A stretch of DNA of 64,000 nt from the NCBI GenBank assembly GCA_037957365.1, contig JARHVA010000592.1:3016001-3080000 (forward strand), written 5' to 3'. The number at the start of each line of letters is the position of its first letter. Position 1 is the first letter of the stretch. This DNA comes from Torreya grandis. Taxonomy: Eukaryota; Streptophyta; Pinopsida; Cupressales; Taxaceae. A program made the position numbers and the translations under genes. Shown in pieces: positions 1-14,700 of this stretch. The notes under the pieces are model-generated. The model saw nothing but the letters and a program-made list of their open reading frames with translations, did not search any database and was not told the origin of the DNA.

Positions 1-2725
1 TGTAGGTTGAAAGTTTCAACTTCATGGGCAACTCTCTTCAACTTCCTGGTTGGGGACTAAAAATGAATTTGAAGTACTAACACCTTTTAAGGAGGGAATG
101 TAAGATATAATCTTAGTATTTTTTTGAACTCATAGCTGGGTCATTACTATGGGCCAAATTGGTTCTATCCCCAGTATTTTGTGGCTGATCCAGATGATCT
201 TGCTGTGGACGAACACGTATTCAGCCTGAGGATTTAGGGAGATTATGCTGGACATTCCTACAAGCCAGCCATTTTTCCTCTTGAATAATTTGGAGGGTTT
301 CCCTTCTTTGCCATGAACTTTTTCTTCTTTTTCCCAGGTTTTAACTTGACGTCCATAGGAGTCATCAACTGTTTTCATATCTCCTGTTGGCTTTGTCACT
401 CATAGTAGGACTATCATGAGAGGCTGGTGCATAATTAAAAATTTCTTCTTTGTAAAGTGGACAATCCTTAATTTTTTTGGGAGGACAAGTAGCATGCAAA
501 ATAACCTTTTGAAATATTGACGAATGTGATGAGCTTAAGTTACAAATCATCAGGAATTTCATAGCACATCCTTGGGTAAATCCCCATGAGACATGTTAAG
601 TGTTTAAATTGGGTAAAGTACCACATCCAACTCTGGTTGTGGTGCACCTCAATGGACAAGGCCAGATACAAGTTCCATGTGACTTTGACAAAATAGTTTC
701 GCCTCGATCATGGCATCTAAGTTGAAGGTTATCCACAAGGTGAATTTACTAGTCAAACAAAAAAACTTATGGGAGATAGAAATACAATTTTTTTTGGGTA
801 TGAGCTGTACCATGGTAAAATTAGTGGATCATTGAAGGAAGCTGCCTCGATATGTCCACTTCGACGCATATCAGAGTGTTGTGTCACAATGAATATGTGC
901 CTCGTCTCCAATAAGAAGCTGCCCAAAAGCCTAGACAATTCTTTCAATCTATTCGCCAAAATTTCTTAGAAGCAAGGATTGAATTTTTCATACCAAAACT
1001 GACCATAAAAAGCCACAGAAAATCCTTCAAACTCCATTACAGTAAACAGCTTTAGCAGCTTCTTCTTTGTCTAAGACAACACACAGATAGCTTTTACCAA
1101 GGTCCCAAGAAGATTCAACACTGCACCTTTAGGATCCCAATTTTCATTGTGCCATGTCCTTTTCTAGGGGCATTCTTTGTAAAAAATGAGAATAACAGCC
1201 CATGTGTTAAGACACTTTGTGATGATCTTGATATCCTCATCATTTGAGAAATTTGTATCTATCTCCCCCAATTGAGATTGAGCTTTTCTATTGAATATGA
1301 AGGGATCAATCACAAAATCTGCTTCAGTCAGGCATTCCATTGGGTAAGATCATCCATCCAGATCGCAGCTCCCTCTACGACTATAAGTGATTATCTTTCT
1401 TAGACATAGCAGGTATGGACTTACTGGGTGGAATTTCTACAGGTTTCTTTGCACCTAAAAACAATCAGCTTGAATTAAAAGAGCTTTTCTTGCTGGGCCA
1501 TCTCTTGTTGTTGCTACCAATGTAAAGTTATGCCCCTTAGAGATGCCCCCTTGAATCCCCGTTGCTTGAAATACATTGACAAATGCTTCCTTTAGATCTG
1601 AGCCAAACAAAGCGTTTTGAGCAATAAAAACAAGGTCTCTTGTTGTCGCTACCAATGCAAAGCTATGCCCGTTAGAGAGTCTCACTTGAATCCCAGTAGC
1701 TTGAAATACATTGATAGCTGCTTCCTTTATATCCGAGTCAAACAAAGGGTTTGGAGCAATAAAAGTAAGATCTCCTACTGAAAGCCCAGTAAAACCTCCT
1801 TTCTCGGTTGCCGCTTTGGAAATGAGGCCATTATCTTTGGGCGACATGATTGAAACTAAGTTGTTAGATTCCTTATGCTAGAAGGGCCCAGACCGGTCGA
1901 ATCAGTGACCTGCATAGTCTCCAGGATTCACAAAAAGACAAGAAGTGGAAAATTGAAACAGCATAGGGATTTTGAATCTGAGGAAAATCGCTCTGTACTG
2001 AAGAATCCCCACACCAGGCCAGAAGACTGGAACCCTGCTTAACCCTAGCTCCAGACAAAGCATAAATACGACGGGTAACTAACTAAAATAAAACCTAACT
2101 CGAGTTAAGACAAACACGCATAAACCAAATAAAACATCTCAGAAAGGCTACTGGCCAAAAACTAGAGCATATTAGTGGCAAAAGTATTCTATCAGAGCAT
2201 TCAACAGGCAGATGCTTAAGTCTCCAACAGTAAGGAACATATCTGAAAAGCAAAGCTATGGCAATTAGAATCCAGCGGGGCTCATGTATACGATCTATAA
2301 TTCAAGTTGTCTTCCTGATAAAACTCAAGAGATCTCTTTAATTGAAAATTTGTAACTTTTTTTCCTTCATATCTTGCATGGAGGCCCAGTGCCCTTTCAT
2401 TATACAATTACTAAAGGATGGAAGGCCTGAAATGAACTATTTCTGCCAGACCCAAAAAACTGTTAGCCTGCAAGGCAACATGCCACTGCTGTAGTCTACA
2501 CCCATCTTCTACCTGCATGTAAATTTAGAACTGTTGCTTCTATTGTGTTTCTCGTATTATGGGAAAACATTTCATCTCAAACAGTTGACATTTTCTGATA
2601 GTTCCTAAAGACAGGTCAAGACATTTTAGTATTCAATACAACTGGGAAGAATTTCAAGTAGAAATGTGGTTGTGGGCTGATTATATAGTTTGTCACAATG
2701 ATATTGTTATATGGTTCAATTTCAG
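1..2725. other. Upstream NOL intron or flank, mostly unrecognised
   Basis: No NOL exon is visible here. A purine tract (about 90-99) followed by TGTAAGAT resembles a gypsy polypurine tract plus LTR start, but I cannot find the rest. Minus-strand short open frames at 130-399, 753-959 and 1455-1847 look like pieces of a decayed coding element of unknown type. About 1850-2725 shows nothing recognisable. Confidence 0.4.
1455..1847 (-). pseudogene. Minus-strand open frame with two tandem 45-residue repeats, unknown
   Basis: A 130-codon open frame in which a segment of about 45 residues occurs twice (shared core VFQATGIQ, then GH-x-F-x-LVATTRD). At DNA level the period is 135 bp (tctcttgttg at 1501 and 1636). 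The repeat is in frame and the copies differ at several positions, so the duplication is not recent. I do not recognise the family. It may be part of a decayed element or an exon of an unknown gene; neighbouring minus-strand frames are broken. Confidence 0.35.
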
Positions 2726-2776
2726 GCTGAGTTGCGAATGCAAGAGATAAAAAAGGTTATGGTGCATAACTTATCG
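2726..2776 (+). CDS. NOL: NOL exon A
   Basis: Seventeen codons, [17 protein letters not shown]. This is the helix after the SDR active-site lysine and the strand leading to the PG motif. The acceptor is TTTCAG and the donor is TCG|GTATGG. It is the most upstream exon I can find: nothing in 1-2725 resembles the preceding YxxxK exon, so the intron before it is longer than 2.7 kb. Confidence 0.88.
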
Positions 2777-5700
2777 GTATGGTCCCTGTCTAAATATTTT
2801 GAATTCCTGAATATTCTGTAAGTTTCCATAGAATGATACCAATAGGGTTCTCTATTTTATTGTATTCTATGAAACTGGCCATCGAAAGTCTTCTGATTCT
2901 TTAGGTTGCAGCCTGGTATGGTAACAACTGATCTCCTCATGTCTGGAAGCAACACCAAGCAGGTGTGCACTTCGTCAAAGCATGTTAAAAAAAAAGGGCC
3001 AGTGTTTGTTTTATTTTCATATTTTATCTCTCTTAACAATCATATTTCATCTATGTTCTTGCAGGCAAAATTCTTTATCAATGTTCTTGCAGAACCAGCA
3101 GACACGGTACTATTTTTTCTCATTTTCTGATTTTAATTATACTTATATAAATTGTAATATTCTAAATAAATAAATGTCAGTCAGAAGAATGTAATAACTG
3201 GAAATTTATGATAAGGTCAAGATAGAAGCAACATTTTATAAAGCTAAGTAGATAAACTTGCAGAGTTTCAGTTTCTAATTTTTTTTCCTAGTGCTAAGGG
3301 TGCAAATATGTGTGTGTATTTATTTGGCTGTGAGAGAAGGGATTGGAAAAATGAGATGAAATCAGATTCTCAGATTAACGTCCTCAAGGCTACACAGGTG
3401 AACCAAAAACTTGGTACATATGTCATCCAAAATACTTGCAACTAGAAAATTCAGGTAGAACTAGAACTTAAATATGATATAACACATGGCTGCAAAATAG
3501 CAAGGAATAATTAACATCTTATTTTTGAATATTTCCATGAGATAGTCGCATGGGCGAGGTGTATGTTTTTAAAATTTAGTGACATGGACCCAATCCTTGA
3601 GGTCGTAGCAATCATTAGATCTAACCATTCTTTACTGGGTTTAGTGGGTACAACCAAATAAGTATCGTAGAGGAAGATAAGCTAAAGATGATCTTTTTGG
3701 TCAAGAATGGTTCAACCACACCAGTTTTGTCTAGATCTGTATTCAATCCACTCTAAAATTCGATGTCCTAATAAATTTTTGAATGGAATCATGAAAGCAC
3801 ATTTCTTCAGGTTCAACACAAGTTTATCCTGGCAGCATAACTTCATGCACTCCAAGGCTCAAAGGTGGGTCTTCCACACTCCATCAATAGACTAGTCTTC
3901 AAGGAATACCTTGAAGTTCTTCGTTATCATCTCTTAAAGATGTGAAATATAATCCTCTATAATTTCAGTAAAGCATTATAGAGTCCAAATGGCATCTATT
4001 TTTATTTGTAGCCAAGAAAAAACAAGTCCAACAAGTTTGAGAGAAGACTACAAGAGGGTGCTAGAGAATGTAGGTTGAAAAAAAGGTCTCGAAAAAAACA
4101 TAAGGCAAAACAAAGGCTTTGTTCTTTTTTTACCTTCCAACCCTCTTTTACCCTTCCTAGACCAAATCCTAACACTTATGAACCCATACCACCCTCTCAT
4201 GTCCTAGCATACATCCCACCACCCATCACACCCCTAATTCCTCTCCAACCCATCCTCGCACACTATTTTCTACACTTTCCAATCCCCAGCCATATCCTAC
4301 CTACTCCCCAATCTGCCAACCCTACTATCCATCCCCATCCTTGTCCTAACTCTCCCTATGACATCTAAGCTACTCCCAACCTAGTCCCACCCATCATAGT
4401 GCTCCTATCCCTCAACCTAATAGTTCAGGCTACTTATGTGGATGTCTACGGTCCATTGGGATTTTGCCCATATTCCCTACCATCAAATGCCAAGCAAACC
4501 ATGATAGGCTTGGTCGGGTACAAAACATGTCTATCCAGGCTTGTTGCAGGGCCATCACTCCTAGGCAAGCATCAACACAATTGCCTTAGCCATGGACAAG
4601 TTATCCAAGACAAGGGTGGTCATAGCCAAACCATTGATGCATAAGAGGAACTCATCCAAAATAGTGAAGTCATGCAATGACTAATTCACAAGGAGACAAG
4701 GGAAGAAAAAGAGTATCAAAAACAATGGTCTTAATTTGTCCAAAAGAAACGAGGAATTTATCTAGAGGAATAAGCAACTGAAGCAAGAGGAAAGTCAAAA
4801 TCGTGACCAAGAAGAGCAATTGAAATGGACAAAAGAAGAGGAATCAATGGAGCTTATTTTCAAAAGAGCATGTTGAGAGAGGGTTGTGTGAATGTGCCGA
4901 AGATCTATTTGAACAAACAAAACTATAGTAAGCATAGCAAAGATGAAATCAGTCTATACATTGGAGTCCAAGAACATAAAATTTCAGAATTAGAAGAGCA
5001 ATACCAAGAAAACAATGTGAACATAATTATTCGAGAAAACGTAGTCTTGCATAGAGGGTGATTCAATTTGTAATTGTTTGATGGAACACCATGACCAAAT
5101 TGAAGGATGCAAATTATGGAAACCATAATTACCGAGTATGGAAATCCGGATCAATATGGGAGAAGAAAAAAATCTTTAAATCCACAATTCTCAAAAAAGT
5201 TGAGAAAACCCAGTCTAGAACAATATATATATATGAGCATAATTTTATAAATATGTAAAATTGACAAATAAATTAAAAAATTAATAACGTAATATAAAAT
5301 ATTAATATATTTAAAATTATATAACATATAAGGTTGTTGGATGTCTATTTTCCTATAAAAGTTATCAAAAAAAATGTTTTTTAATTAAAAAAAGGCCAAC
5401 GTGAATTGAACTTATCCAGGCCAGCCAGTCGGATTTTATTTAGATTGAGCCGGATTTGATAATTATGATGAAAAGCAAGAAGAAATCAATCACAAAAAGG
5501 GAAGGAATTTGAATACACTTGTTTTAACCCTAATTGTTTGTCGAATTGCCACAATTACCAACAAGACTTTGGACACTAAATGGTTGACTAAAAGTAAAAC
5601 TAAGGCTCCATGTATAAATTGTGAAGGGAAAGGACTCCACGAGGAAGACCAATATGATAACTTGAGCACATACCCTGAGGAAATAGCATTTGTTTGGGAA

Positions 5701-8700
5701 ATGGAATTTTTGAAAGTAGGAATCTTCTAAAATGCATTCAAGGGTTAAATATTGTTATACTGGAAAGTTGGTATTCCAATTACACCTACACATTGGGACT
5801 CTGAGGAACAAGCTAGTGAAGCGTTGGAGTATGACTTCAATTTAAGGTCATTCCAGTAGGCTGCTCAAAGACTAGCCTAGTTTATATTGAGGTCTTTGAA
5901 TATTTCAAAATAGTCGAAGAGACAAGCATGACAAAAAAACAAATTCAAAGCTACCTTGAGGATAAGGGGAAAGTAGCCATGACGAGTAAGTTTGGAGGTG
6001 TCCTTGTTTCAACATAGGAGTGGTTATTCATATTCCTTTAAGGAGAGGAATTGACAAGCCACACCTTTGAGACTAGGAAGTTAACTTCAACTAAAGAAAG
6101 TTAATCAAGGGAATATGGGTAAAAGGCCATACCACCCCCAAAGGAGATGCATTTTTTTTTAATTCCTTAAAAGAACCAAATTTACTGTTGGTGGAGGGAA
6201 AAAAGAGAATATGATGATTAGAAAGCTCAGTGTGTTAGAAAAATAGACAGTGCAAAAATATAAAATAGTGAGCAGCAAACAAGAAATAAATAGCATAGAA
6301 TAGCACACTCAAATTTAATGTGGAAAAATTGGCAATGTACCAGGAAAAACCAGCGGGCAACGGTCTCTCTTAGAATTTGATTACTTGAGAATTAATTCAT
6401 TGTTACAGCAATGGCTGAACACTCTCTAGCTCCAATTACAAAACTGCATTTGCTTTGCTCTTGCACTAAATGTAATGCTTATCCTCTTTACATAATGCCT
6501 AACACATGAGTTCCTTTTATAGAAGGATAATATGTTTATGTAATACTAGGTGGGCACCCCACTATCCTCAACTAAGAGGTAAGTGACCATCCCACTTTCC
6601 TCCACGAAGAGGTAAGTGGCCATCCCACTTTCCTCCACTAAGAGGTAAGTGGCCACCCCATTATCTTCCACTACAAAAGTGCATGTAGTACAAAACCATT
6701 TTATAATGCTGGTTGAATAATAAAACTGATTTCATATTCCAACAATCTCCCACTTGAAGTCAGATTTAAACTTGCGAATAACTCCTCTTACTAAAAGACC
6801 AATGCCCATGCTGCCTATCATCAAGTAATGTGCAAGCTTAGAGAAATTTTGCACCAAATGAACTTCTCTCTACTAATGGGATTCATCAACATATCTGTTG
6901 GATTAATATCTGTGTGAATCTTGGCCAAAGAGATTTGTCCTTCTTCCACCACATCTCATACAAAGTGATATTGTACATCAAATATGCTTCGTTCTAGCAT
7001 GATATGGTGGGTTATGTGCTAAGTGCAAAGCACTTTGGCTATCACAATGTAACACCATGTTATTTTACTTCACCTGCAATTCACCCAAAAGTCTATGAAT
7101 CCAAATCCCCTCCTTACAAGCTTGCGTCGCTGCCATATATTTTGCTTCAATAGTAGACAAGGCCACTACTTACTACAACTTTGAGATCCAACTAATCGCA
7201 CTCCCTGCTAAGGAGAAAACATAGAATGTAGTGGACTTTCTCCTATCTTTGTCTCCACCAAAATTTGCTTCCACATATCCATCAACCTGAAGATTGCTCC
7301 CACTATAACAGATAGCAGCATCAGAAGTGCCCCTCAAATACTAGAGAACCCACATCACAGTCGTCCAATGCTCACAAATTGGATTCGCCATGTAACAATT
7401 GACTACTCCCACTGCTTGTGCAATGTCTGCTCTGGTGCACACCATGGTGAACATAAGACTACCAACTACTGATGAGTATGGTACATGAGACATTTGCGTC
7501 CTCTCCACTTCAGTGCTAGGGCACTACTCCAAAGACAATTTAATATGAATAGAAAATGGGGTACTAACTGGTTGTGCATTCTGCATATTGAAGCGTTGCA
7601 GAACTTTTTCCACACAAGTCTTCTATGACAACCATAACGTCCTGTTATTTTTGTCTCTATGTATCTTCATTCCAATAATTTGATTTGCACCTCCTAAGTC
7701 CTTCACCTCAAACTCCCTAGCAAGCTAAGCTTTTAATTTGATGATCTTTTCCTGTTGGGACTTGCTACCAACATATCATCAACGTACAAAATCAAAATAA
7801 TGAAACTACCATGTCCACACCTATGAAAATAGGCACAATGATCAGCCTCACATCTGCTAAAACCCAAGCTCATCATGAAGGAATCAAATCGCTTGTACCA
7901 TCACGTTGGCCCCTGTTTCAAATTATACAACAAATTGTTCAACTTGCAAACATGATTCTTCTTGTCTCTTTCCTCAAAACCTTCCGATTGTTGCATATAA
8001 ATCTCCTTAGAAAGATCACCACGCAAGAAGGATGTTTTAACATCTAATTGTTCTAGCTCCAAATGTAGACTAGCAACAAGAGCTAAAACAAATCTAATTG
8101 TACTCAACTATACAAGTGAAAATATTTCATCAAAATCAATACTAAATCTCTATGCATACCCCTTGGCCATCAACCAAGCTTTATATTGCTCAACATTATT
8201 GTTAATGTCTCCTTTCAGTTTGAAGACCCACTTGTTCCCTATAACTTTTCGCCCATTAGGCAATGGCACAAGCTCCCATGTCTTATTTTTATGTAGAGCT
8301 TCCATCTCCTCCTCCATGGAAGCTCAGCATTTCCTTGCATCTTCAGCTTTGCATGCCTCTTGAAATGAGCTAGGCTACCAACATCAGTAACTAATGCATA
8401 AGCTGAATTACAACTAGGAGAATACTTTTTTGGTGGTTTGATCACTCTAGTGGATTTCCTCACAAAGTGTGATGTGTCACCCTATGGCTCATCGAGTTCA
8501 TCCTAATTTTGATTGTTATCTTGCTGATTTTCATCTAGCACCTCCATATCAACATCATACTTTTCCATCTCTATTGGAATAGCAGTTGTACTTTGTTGTT
8601 CTTTACTTCTTTGCACTGTTTTTTCATTAAAATGAACATCTCGGCTAATAACCATCTTGTGGGCCGCAACATCCCACAACTTGTACCCCTTTGTTCCATC

Positions 8701-11700
8701 TCCATAGCCAAGAAAAATACATTTCGTGGACTTTACGTTTAACTTATTCCTTTTCTCATTAGGAATATGTACATAAGCATCAAAACCAAAAACATGAAGA
8801 AACAAATACCCATTCATACTTTTTCAGGGATTTTAAGATCTAGAGTTGTAGTGGGTGATTTATTAAGCAAGAAACAAGTTGTAGAAACAGCCTCACCCCA
8901 AAATTTCTGCTCCAAATCAACAATACTCAGCATACATCTAGTACACTCCATGATTATACGATTCGTGCATTCAACAACACCATTTTGTTGTGGTGTTCTA
9001 GCGACTGTCAATTGCCTTGCCATGCCATGCTCACTGCAAAACTGATTGAACTCATTTGAACAATATTCGCCTGTCTGTTCTAAGACATTTTATTGTCTTA
9101 CCCTTCTAGGTCTCTACTAGAGCTTTAAACTTCTTAAAACAAGAAAATACATCAGATTTCTTCTTGAAAAGATATATCCACACCTTACAAGAGTAATCAT
9201 CTATAAATGTAACAAGACATGATGAACCCCCTAAAGATGCAGCAGGTGCTTGCCAAACATCTGAATGAATTAACTGTAAGATTTCTTTGCTTCTGGTTGT
9301 GCATCTAGAAAAATGCAGTTTATTCTGTTTTCCACACAGACAATGCTCACAAAAATTCAGATCTAGTGATTTTATACCTGGGAGAAGGTTTCTATCCAAT
9401 AGTACCTTGAGACCATGCTCGCTCATGTGGCCTAGCCGTTGATGCCAAGTTGACAATGACTCCATTGCCTCATCCGACACCACTGCAGCCTCTCCAATAC
9501 AAGTTTCTCCAACCAACCTATAGGAATTTCCAACCTTTTCTCCCTTGAGCACCACCAACGCTCCCTTTGCTACCTTGAGAGAGCTCTTTTCCCCACTAAA
9601 TCAGTAACCATGCTCATTGAACACTCCAATGACAACAGATTTTTCTTCAAGCCTGTTACATGTCTGACATGTTGAATAGTCCTCACTGCCCCATCAAACA
9701 TCTTGATTCTGACTTCTTCTTCACCAACAACTTTACATGGGTTGTCATTTCCCATGTAAACCACACCACCATCACATGACCGGTAAGCAGAAAACTAGTC
9801 TATGTGAGGAGTCATCTGAAAAGATGCTCCGGAATCAATAAGCCGAACATGATGCAACGAACCTCTCATATTAGCAGATAACACTTCTCCATTTTCCAAC
9901 GGTGCTCCATCTTCTGTTGTATTTGCCTCAGATAGTTGCAAGCTAGGATTTTCCTTATTCACTTTTAGCACTCTGCAATCCTTTTTGACATGCCCTAATT
10001 TTCCACAGTTCCAGCATTTGACTCTTTTCCGCCCCTTGGATTTTGATATAGTTTGTCCACGCTCAGTCTTCCCTTTTTCCACAGTTCTACCCCTTACAAC
10101 AAGAGCGTCATTGGAAGAACCTTGAGATGTCTTCCGCCTTGATTCTTTAGAGATTGTTATGGCCACTACATCTTCAAAGGCTAGTTTCCCTTGTGGTGTT
10201 GGGTTACTCAGCGCCATAACTACCTAATCCCAAGATTCAAGCAAAGAGCACAATAAAATAGCCACCTTGTCCTCTTCTTCGATTTTCACCTCTACTGAAG
10301 CCAGCATGCTAATCAGTGTGTTGAAATCATTGAAATGATCTGCGACTGATGAACTATCGCACATCCTTAGGTTGTACGGTTGCTAACATAACAAAATCTT
10401 GTTTGCTAATGAGTTGGTCTCATATAGCTGTTCGAGCTTATTCCACAAGTCAGGTGTCGTTTTCTTCTCAGCAACTTTGAACAAAACCGAATCAGCCAGA
10501 CATAACTAGATTGTAGCATCAGCCATGGCATCCTTCTCATCCCAATCTGTCTGATCCATGGTTGCAAGTTTTAAAACAACCTTGTTGAGAGCTAATGCAT
10601 ATTTGTCCTTCACTAATAGGGCTTGAACCTTCAGCTTCCATAGAGCAAAATTCAAACTATCAAATTTTGCGACCTCAAATCTAGTAACCGTGCTTCCTGA
10701 CATAATCCACTTCTCACAAAAAAAATCTGCACTAAACCAATCTAACCAAGCTCTGATACCAATTGTTATAAAAATAAACAGTGCAAAAATATAAAACAGT
10801 GAACAACAAACAAGAAATAAATATCATAGAATAGAATAGCACACTCAGATTTAATGTGAAAAAACTGGCAATGTACCAGGAAAAACCACAGGGCAAATGT
10901 CTCTCTTAGTATTTGATTATTCAGGAATTAATTCGTTGTTATAGCAATGTTGAACACTCTAGCTCCAACTACAAAATTGCATTTGCTTTCCTCTTGCACT
11001 AAATGTAATGCTTATCCTCTTTACAGAACTTTTAACACGAGTTCCTTTTATAGAAGGATAATATATATATTTAATGCTAAGTGGGCAACCCACTGTCCTC
11101 CACTAAGAGGTAAGTAGCCATCCCACTGTCCTCCACTTAACCCGATTATCCTCCACTACAAAAGTGCATGTAGTACAAAACCATTTTATAATGTTGGCTG
11201 AATAATAAAATTGACTTCATATTCCAACACAAAGTAGTAAGGGTCCATCACATTTGCCCAAATGCCAGTGTTTGATAATAGAAGTGATTTATGCAAAGAC
11301 TCTTGAAGTGTTCAAATATTTTAGTCTGACCACAAAAATATCAAACTTCTTAATCAAGAGTCATAGTGTGGAGGTATCATTTAAGCCAGACGACTTCTAG
11401 AGGGTCCTAGGATTGCCCTACAATGGTCAGAAGCTGGAGAACATGAAGCGAGAAGATTTTTTTAATCGGTTTATATTGTGAAGACAATGTTCTAAGATAG
11501 GTGGGAAAGACAACCACGAGGAGGACCAAGAAGGTTTAGGATTCTGACCAGTACGACATAATCAGGGTGTTCCACCTAAATCATAATGCACTCAAAAGCC
11601 TCTATGATTTTATATGTTGTAGGTTTTAATGGAAAACAAACATCTTTATGATTAGAGAGAAAAGGCTTAGAGCTTTGGCCTTGGTTGGAGGAAGACGAAG

Positions 11701-14700
11701 AGTCATTCTCCATTAGAGTTTTTTTTAGTCTTCTTCTTTTGTTGCATGTCAACTAGTTTGCTTGGTGGTCTTTGTTAGTTTAGTGGGGTTTTTTTGGTCC
11801 TTATTGTGGTTTCTTCCTTGATTCTTATTGTATTATTGTAGGAGGAGTTGGGCTTGTTAATGCACAAAAAGGTTGTTTGTCATGCCACATATCCCTTTGC
11901 ATATCCTAAGTTTTGTTTTAAGTATCACACAGGCTGAAAGGGGGATGTGGGAAACTTTTGATATGAATTATATGGTATAGATTTGATGGATGTACTTGAT
12001 GCTGCAGTAAATGAGATTGAGGGAAAGAAGGATGGGGATAAAAATGACAAAAAAGTTGTCGAGAGGGGTAATTTGTATTTCCATAGAATGAGCTCTAATT
12101 CAGCTGACCTCCTTCAGATTGGAAGTGGCCATCCACAAAGCAAGAAAACATTCAAGGTCGTGGTTTGATTCGATATGGCAAAGATCATTCATTGGCATTG
12201 AATTCAACATAAAGGAGAGACAACAAAGGGAAGGGGTTGTGGGAAGTGTAGGTGAGAAAGGTAAATATTCTTTCATGTTGAATCCAAATCCTAATATGAA
12301 ATGTATGCTTGAGAAAGAAGAGGAAAATATTGAAGAATGTGGCTGCTTGTTTTGTGTGTTTCTTGATTTTCTCCTGTCAATATTTTTTATTATGATTGGA
12401 TTAGTTCACATGAGATTTATATAAATTTCTACAATATGGTGGATAAAGATATTTTTTGGGTCTTCTTCAAGAATATGTCCACAGCCAATAGGGTAATTAA
12501 CAAATCATGCTAGAATGTATCCCTCTCCTTGTTTAGGGCTATTTCTTATTCACCAGATTTGGATTTTGAGTTTGTCTTTGTTAAAGCTGCCTCTAGATGG
12601 TTTGAAACACAAAATGTCTACCATAAACAAGGGGACACCTTAGAAAGAACTATCCTCGGTTGGTGCCATCAACCAAAAGGTATGTGGCAAAAGATAATGT
12701 TAGCAAATATGAATGTTGAAAGAATTAAGAGAAAACTGGAAAACACACAACACACACACTTGTGTGTCCATCTTTTTATTATGAACAAAATAAGTTACAA
12801 CAGTTGGGAAGGTTGACACTCAACCATTAGTTAATGGTTAACTAACAACTAATTAATAACTTCAACACCCTCCCTTAATGACTAAACTGAAGACTACTCC
12901 AAGTTTGTCCCGAAATTTTACAAATAAAATGGAACCAAAGAGTTTAGTCATTACATTTACAGACTACTCTTTAGATATCAACATGAAATTTGTAGTCCTC
13001 TTAACATGTTGTCCAATGTAAGAGCCTTGGTGTAGACAAAAATCGAAAAGGATAGCCAACAACAAAATAAAGATCTGCTCATGTGAACATAAGATGTATC
13101 AAGTTGTGCACCAATTCTCTATAGGGGTGACTCATTGATCGATGATGAATCATCATTGGCTAATAACTTCAATACGGCCTCCATAGCTCTAAATCCATAA
13201 TCATGGACATGGTAATCAAATAAAATATACCAAGTCATGGAGCCTACTTCATTTTGTATAAGGACTTAATTATCCTACAAACCAAATGATCAATACTAAG
13301 TACTCAAAAATCTCCTTCAACACCATGTAGACCTTTTCATCCAAATCTCCATTCAAGAAATCAAACTAAGTTGCTATGGAGAGAAGCAACATAAATGTGA
13401 CAACCTTCACAGTAGGGGTAAAAACCAACTCACAGTAGCAGTGGGAGTAAAAACCAACTCTACAATAGAACAAACCATCTCATCTATTCCTTCCTACTGG
13501 GAAAAGATTTTCACAACAAGATGAGTTGCATGCTTGTCCAAACTACCAATGTAGTCACCCATTTGCATCTAATGGGTAGTTTAATTGATTGTTCAAGTAC
13601 CAAACAAAGGTCAGAAGCGAGAGCAAAATGTCCATCCTCTATTGAATTAACAACTTTGTTTCCAGTCCTCTAAACTAGTACCTTTGACTGGGCCATTTCA
13701 TCCTCCCACACAACTACCAGTGCATTTGACTAAGCCATTTCATCCTCCCACACAAGTACTAGTTCATTTGACTAAACCATTTCTTCCTCCCACACAACTA
13801 CCAATGCATTTGACTGAGGTTATAGTAGATATTCCCTCCACAACTAGTGCATGTAAGTTGACTGGAGCAGGGTCAACAACCTATGAGTAATTTCATCCTC
13901 CAGCACATCTTGTATGGTGGAGTCTCCCTCCACACATGCATTTACGTTGATTATGGGAAGGTCAACAAGCCTATACAAACCACCTTTCCCAATGCTAGTG
14001 AAATTACTCTGTGATGTTTCACATCAGACACAATACATTGCTTTCCAAATAAATTTATAGAAATGTCAGAATTTTACTTTAACTAATAGACAATATTTTT
14101 ATTCATGCTCGGAATATACCTAACATTCCTTTGGTTTTTCTAGCATTATTCAACACTAGGCAAATATCTCTCATCCCCTCTACTGCATGTGATTAACCAT
14201 AGATTGAAATTTCGGCGATATCTCATTATTTCTTGGCATTTCTTGCGGTATGATTGTCGGCCAATAAATCGGGGGGTTTTTCGCGAGATGAGAACCCTAA
14301 TTTTCTCAACAAAAATCACCAAGAAAATCCAATATCTCAACAACCAAAAAAAAAAGCCAATGTATTAAAAAAAGTTAAAAGTTAAAACCATTATCGCGAT
14401 TTTCTTACTTGCTCATAAAGTGAACTATGGATTTTATTATCGCAATTTTCTTGTGCCCTCATTCATCATTGCAGTTTGTATTTCATAGCTCAAGTAAGTT
14501 TTAGACTTTTAGTATTTTATAGTCAACAATATAGTGCGGCAATGCCCTCATAATTCATTGCAGTTCGTCGCCCGATGCCATTAGTGGATTGTGCACAGCC
14601 AAACAGGATTAAAAGTTTGAATTTCGGTCGATTGTTGAGTCTTGACACTTCACAAGTTCACAGTTCACACTCACAATAACCTGGGCCCTATATTTACTTT

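Larger units (their letters stand above)
6233..11229 (-). mobile_element. Ty1/copia LTR retrotransposon, both LTRs, inactive
   Basis: The LTRs at 6233-6744 and 10764-11229 both run TGTTA...TTCCAACA on the + strand. The element reads right to left. A tRNA-iMet primer site (TGGTATCAGAG, complement of 10751-10761) abuts the right (5') LTR, and a polypurine tract (AAGTGGGAGAT on the minus strand) abuts the left (3') LTR. Domain order on the minus strand is gag, protease, integrase, RT, RNase H, which defines copia. Flanking 5-mers cagtg and caaag match at only 3 of 5 positions. Multiple stops make it non-autonomous now. Confidence 0.9.

Noticed and set aside
1..2725. Search for the preceding NOL exon with the YxxxK active site
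   Set aside because: No segment on the + strand encodes the expected motif with flanking splice sites; the exon must be further upstream.
4075..4368. Proline-rich open frame
   Set aside because: Low-complexity C-rich sequence with no start context, motif or neighbour supporting a gene.
6228..11234. Target-site duplication for the copia element at 6233
   Set aside because: Flanking 5-mers cagtg and caaag match at only three positions, so I do not claim one.
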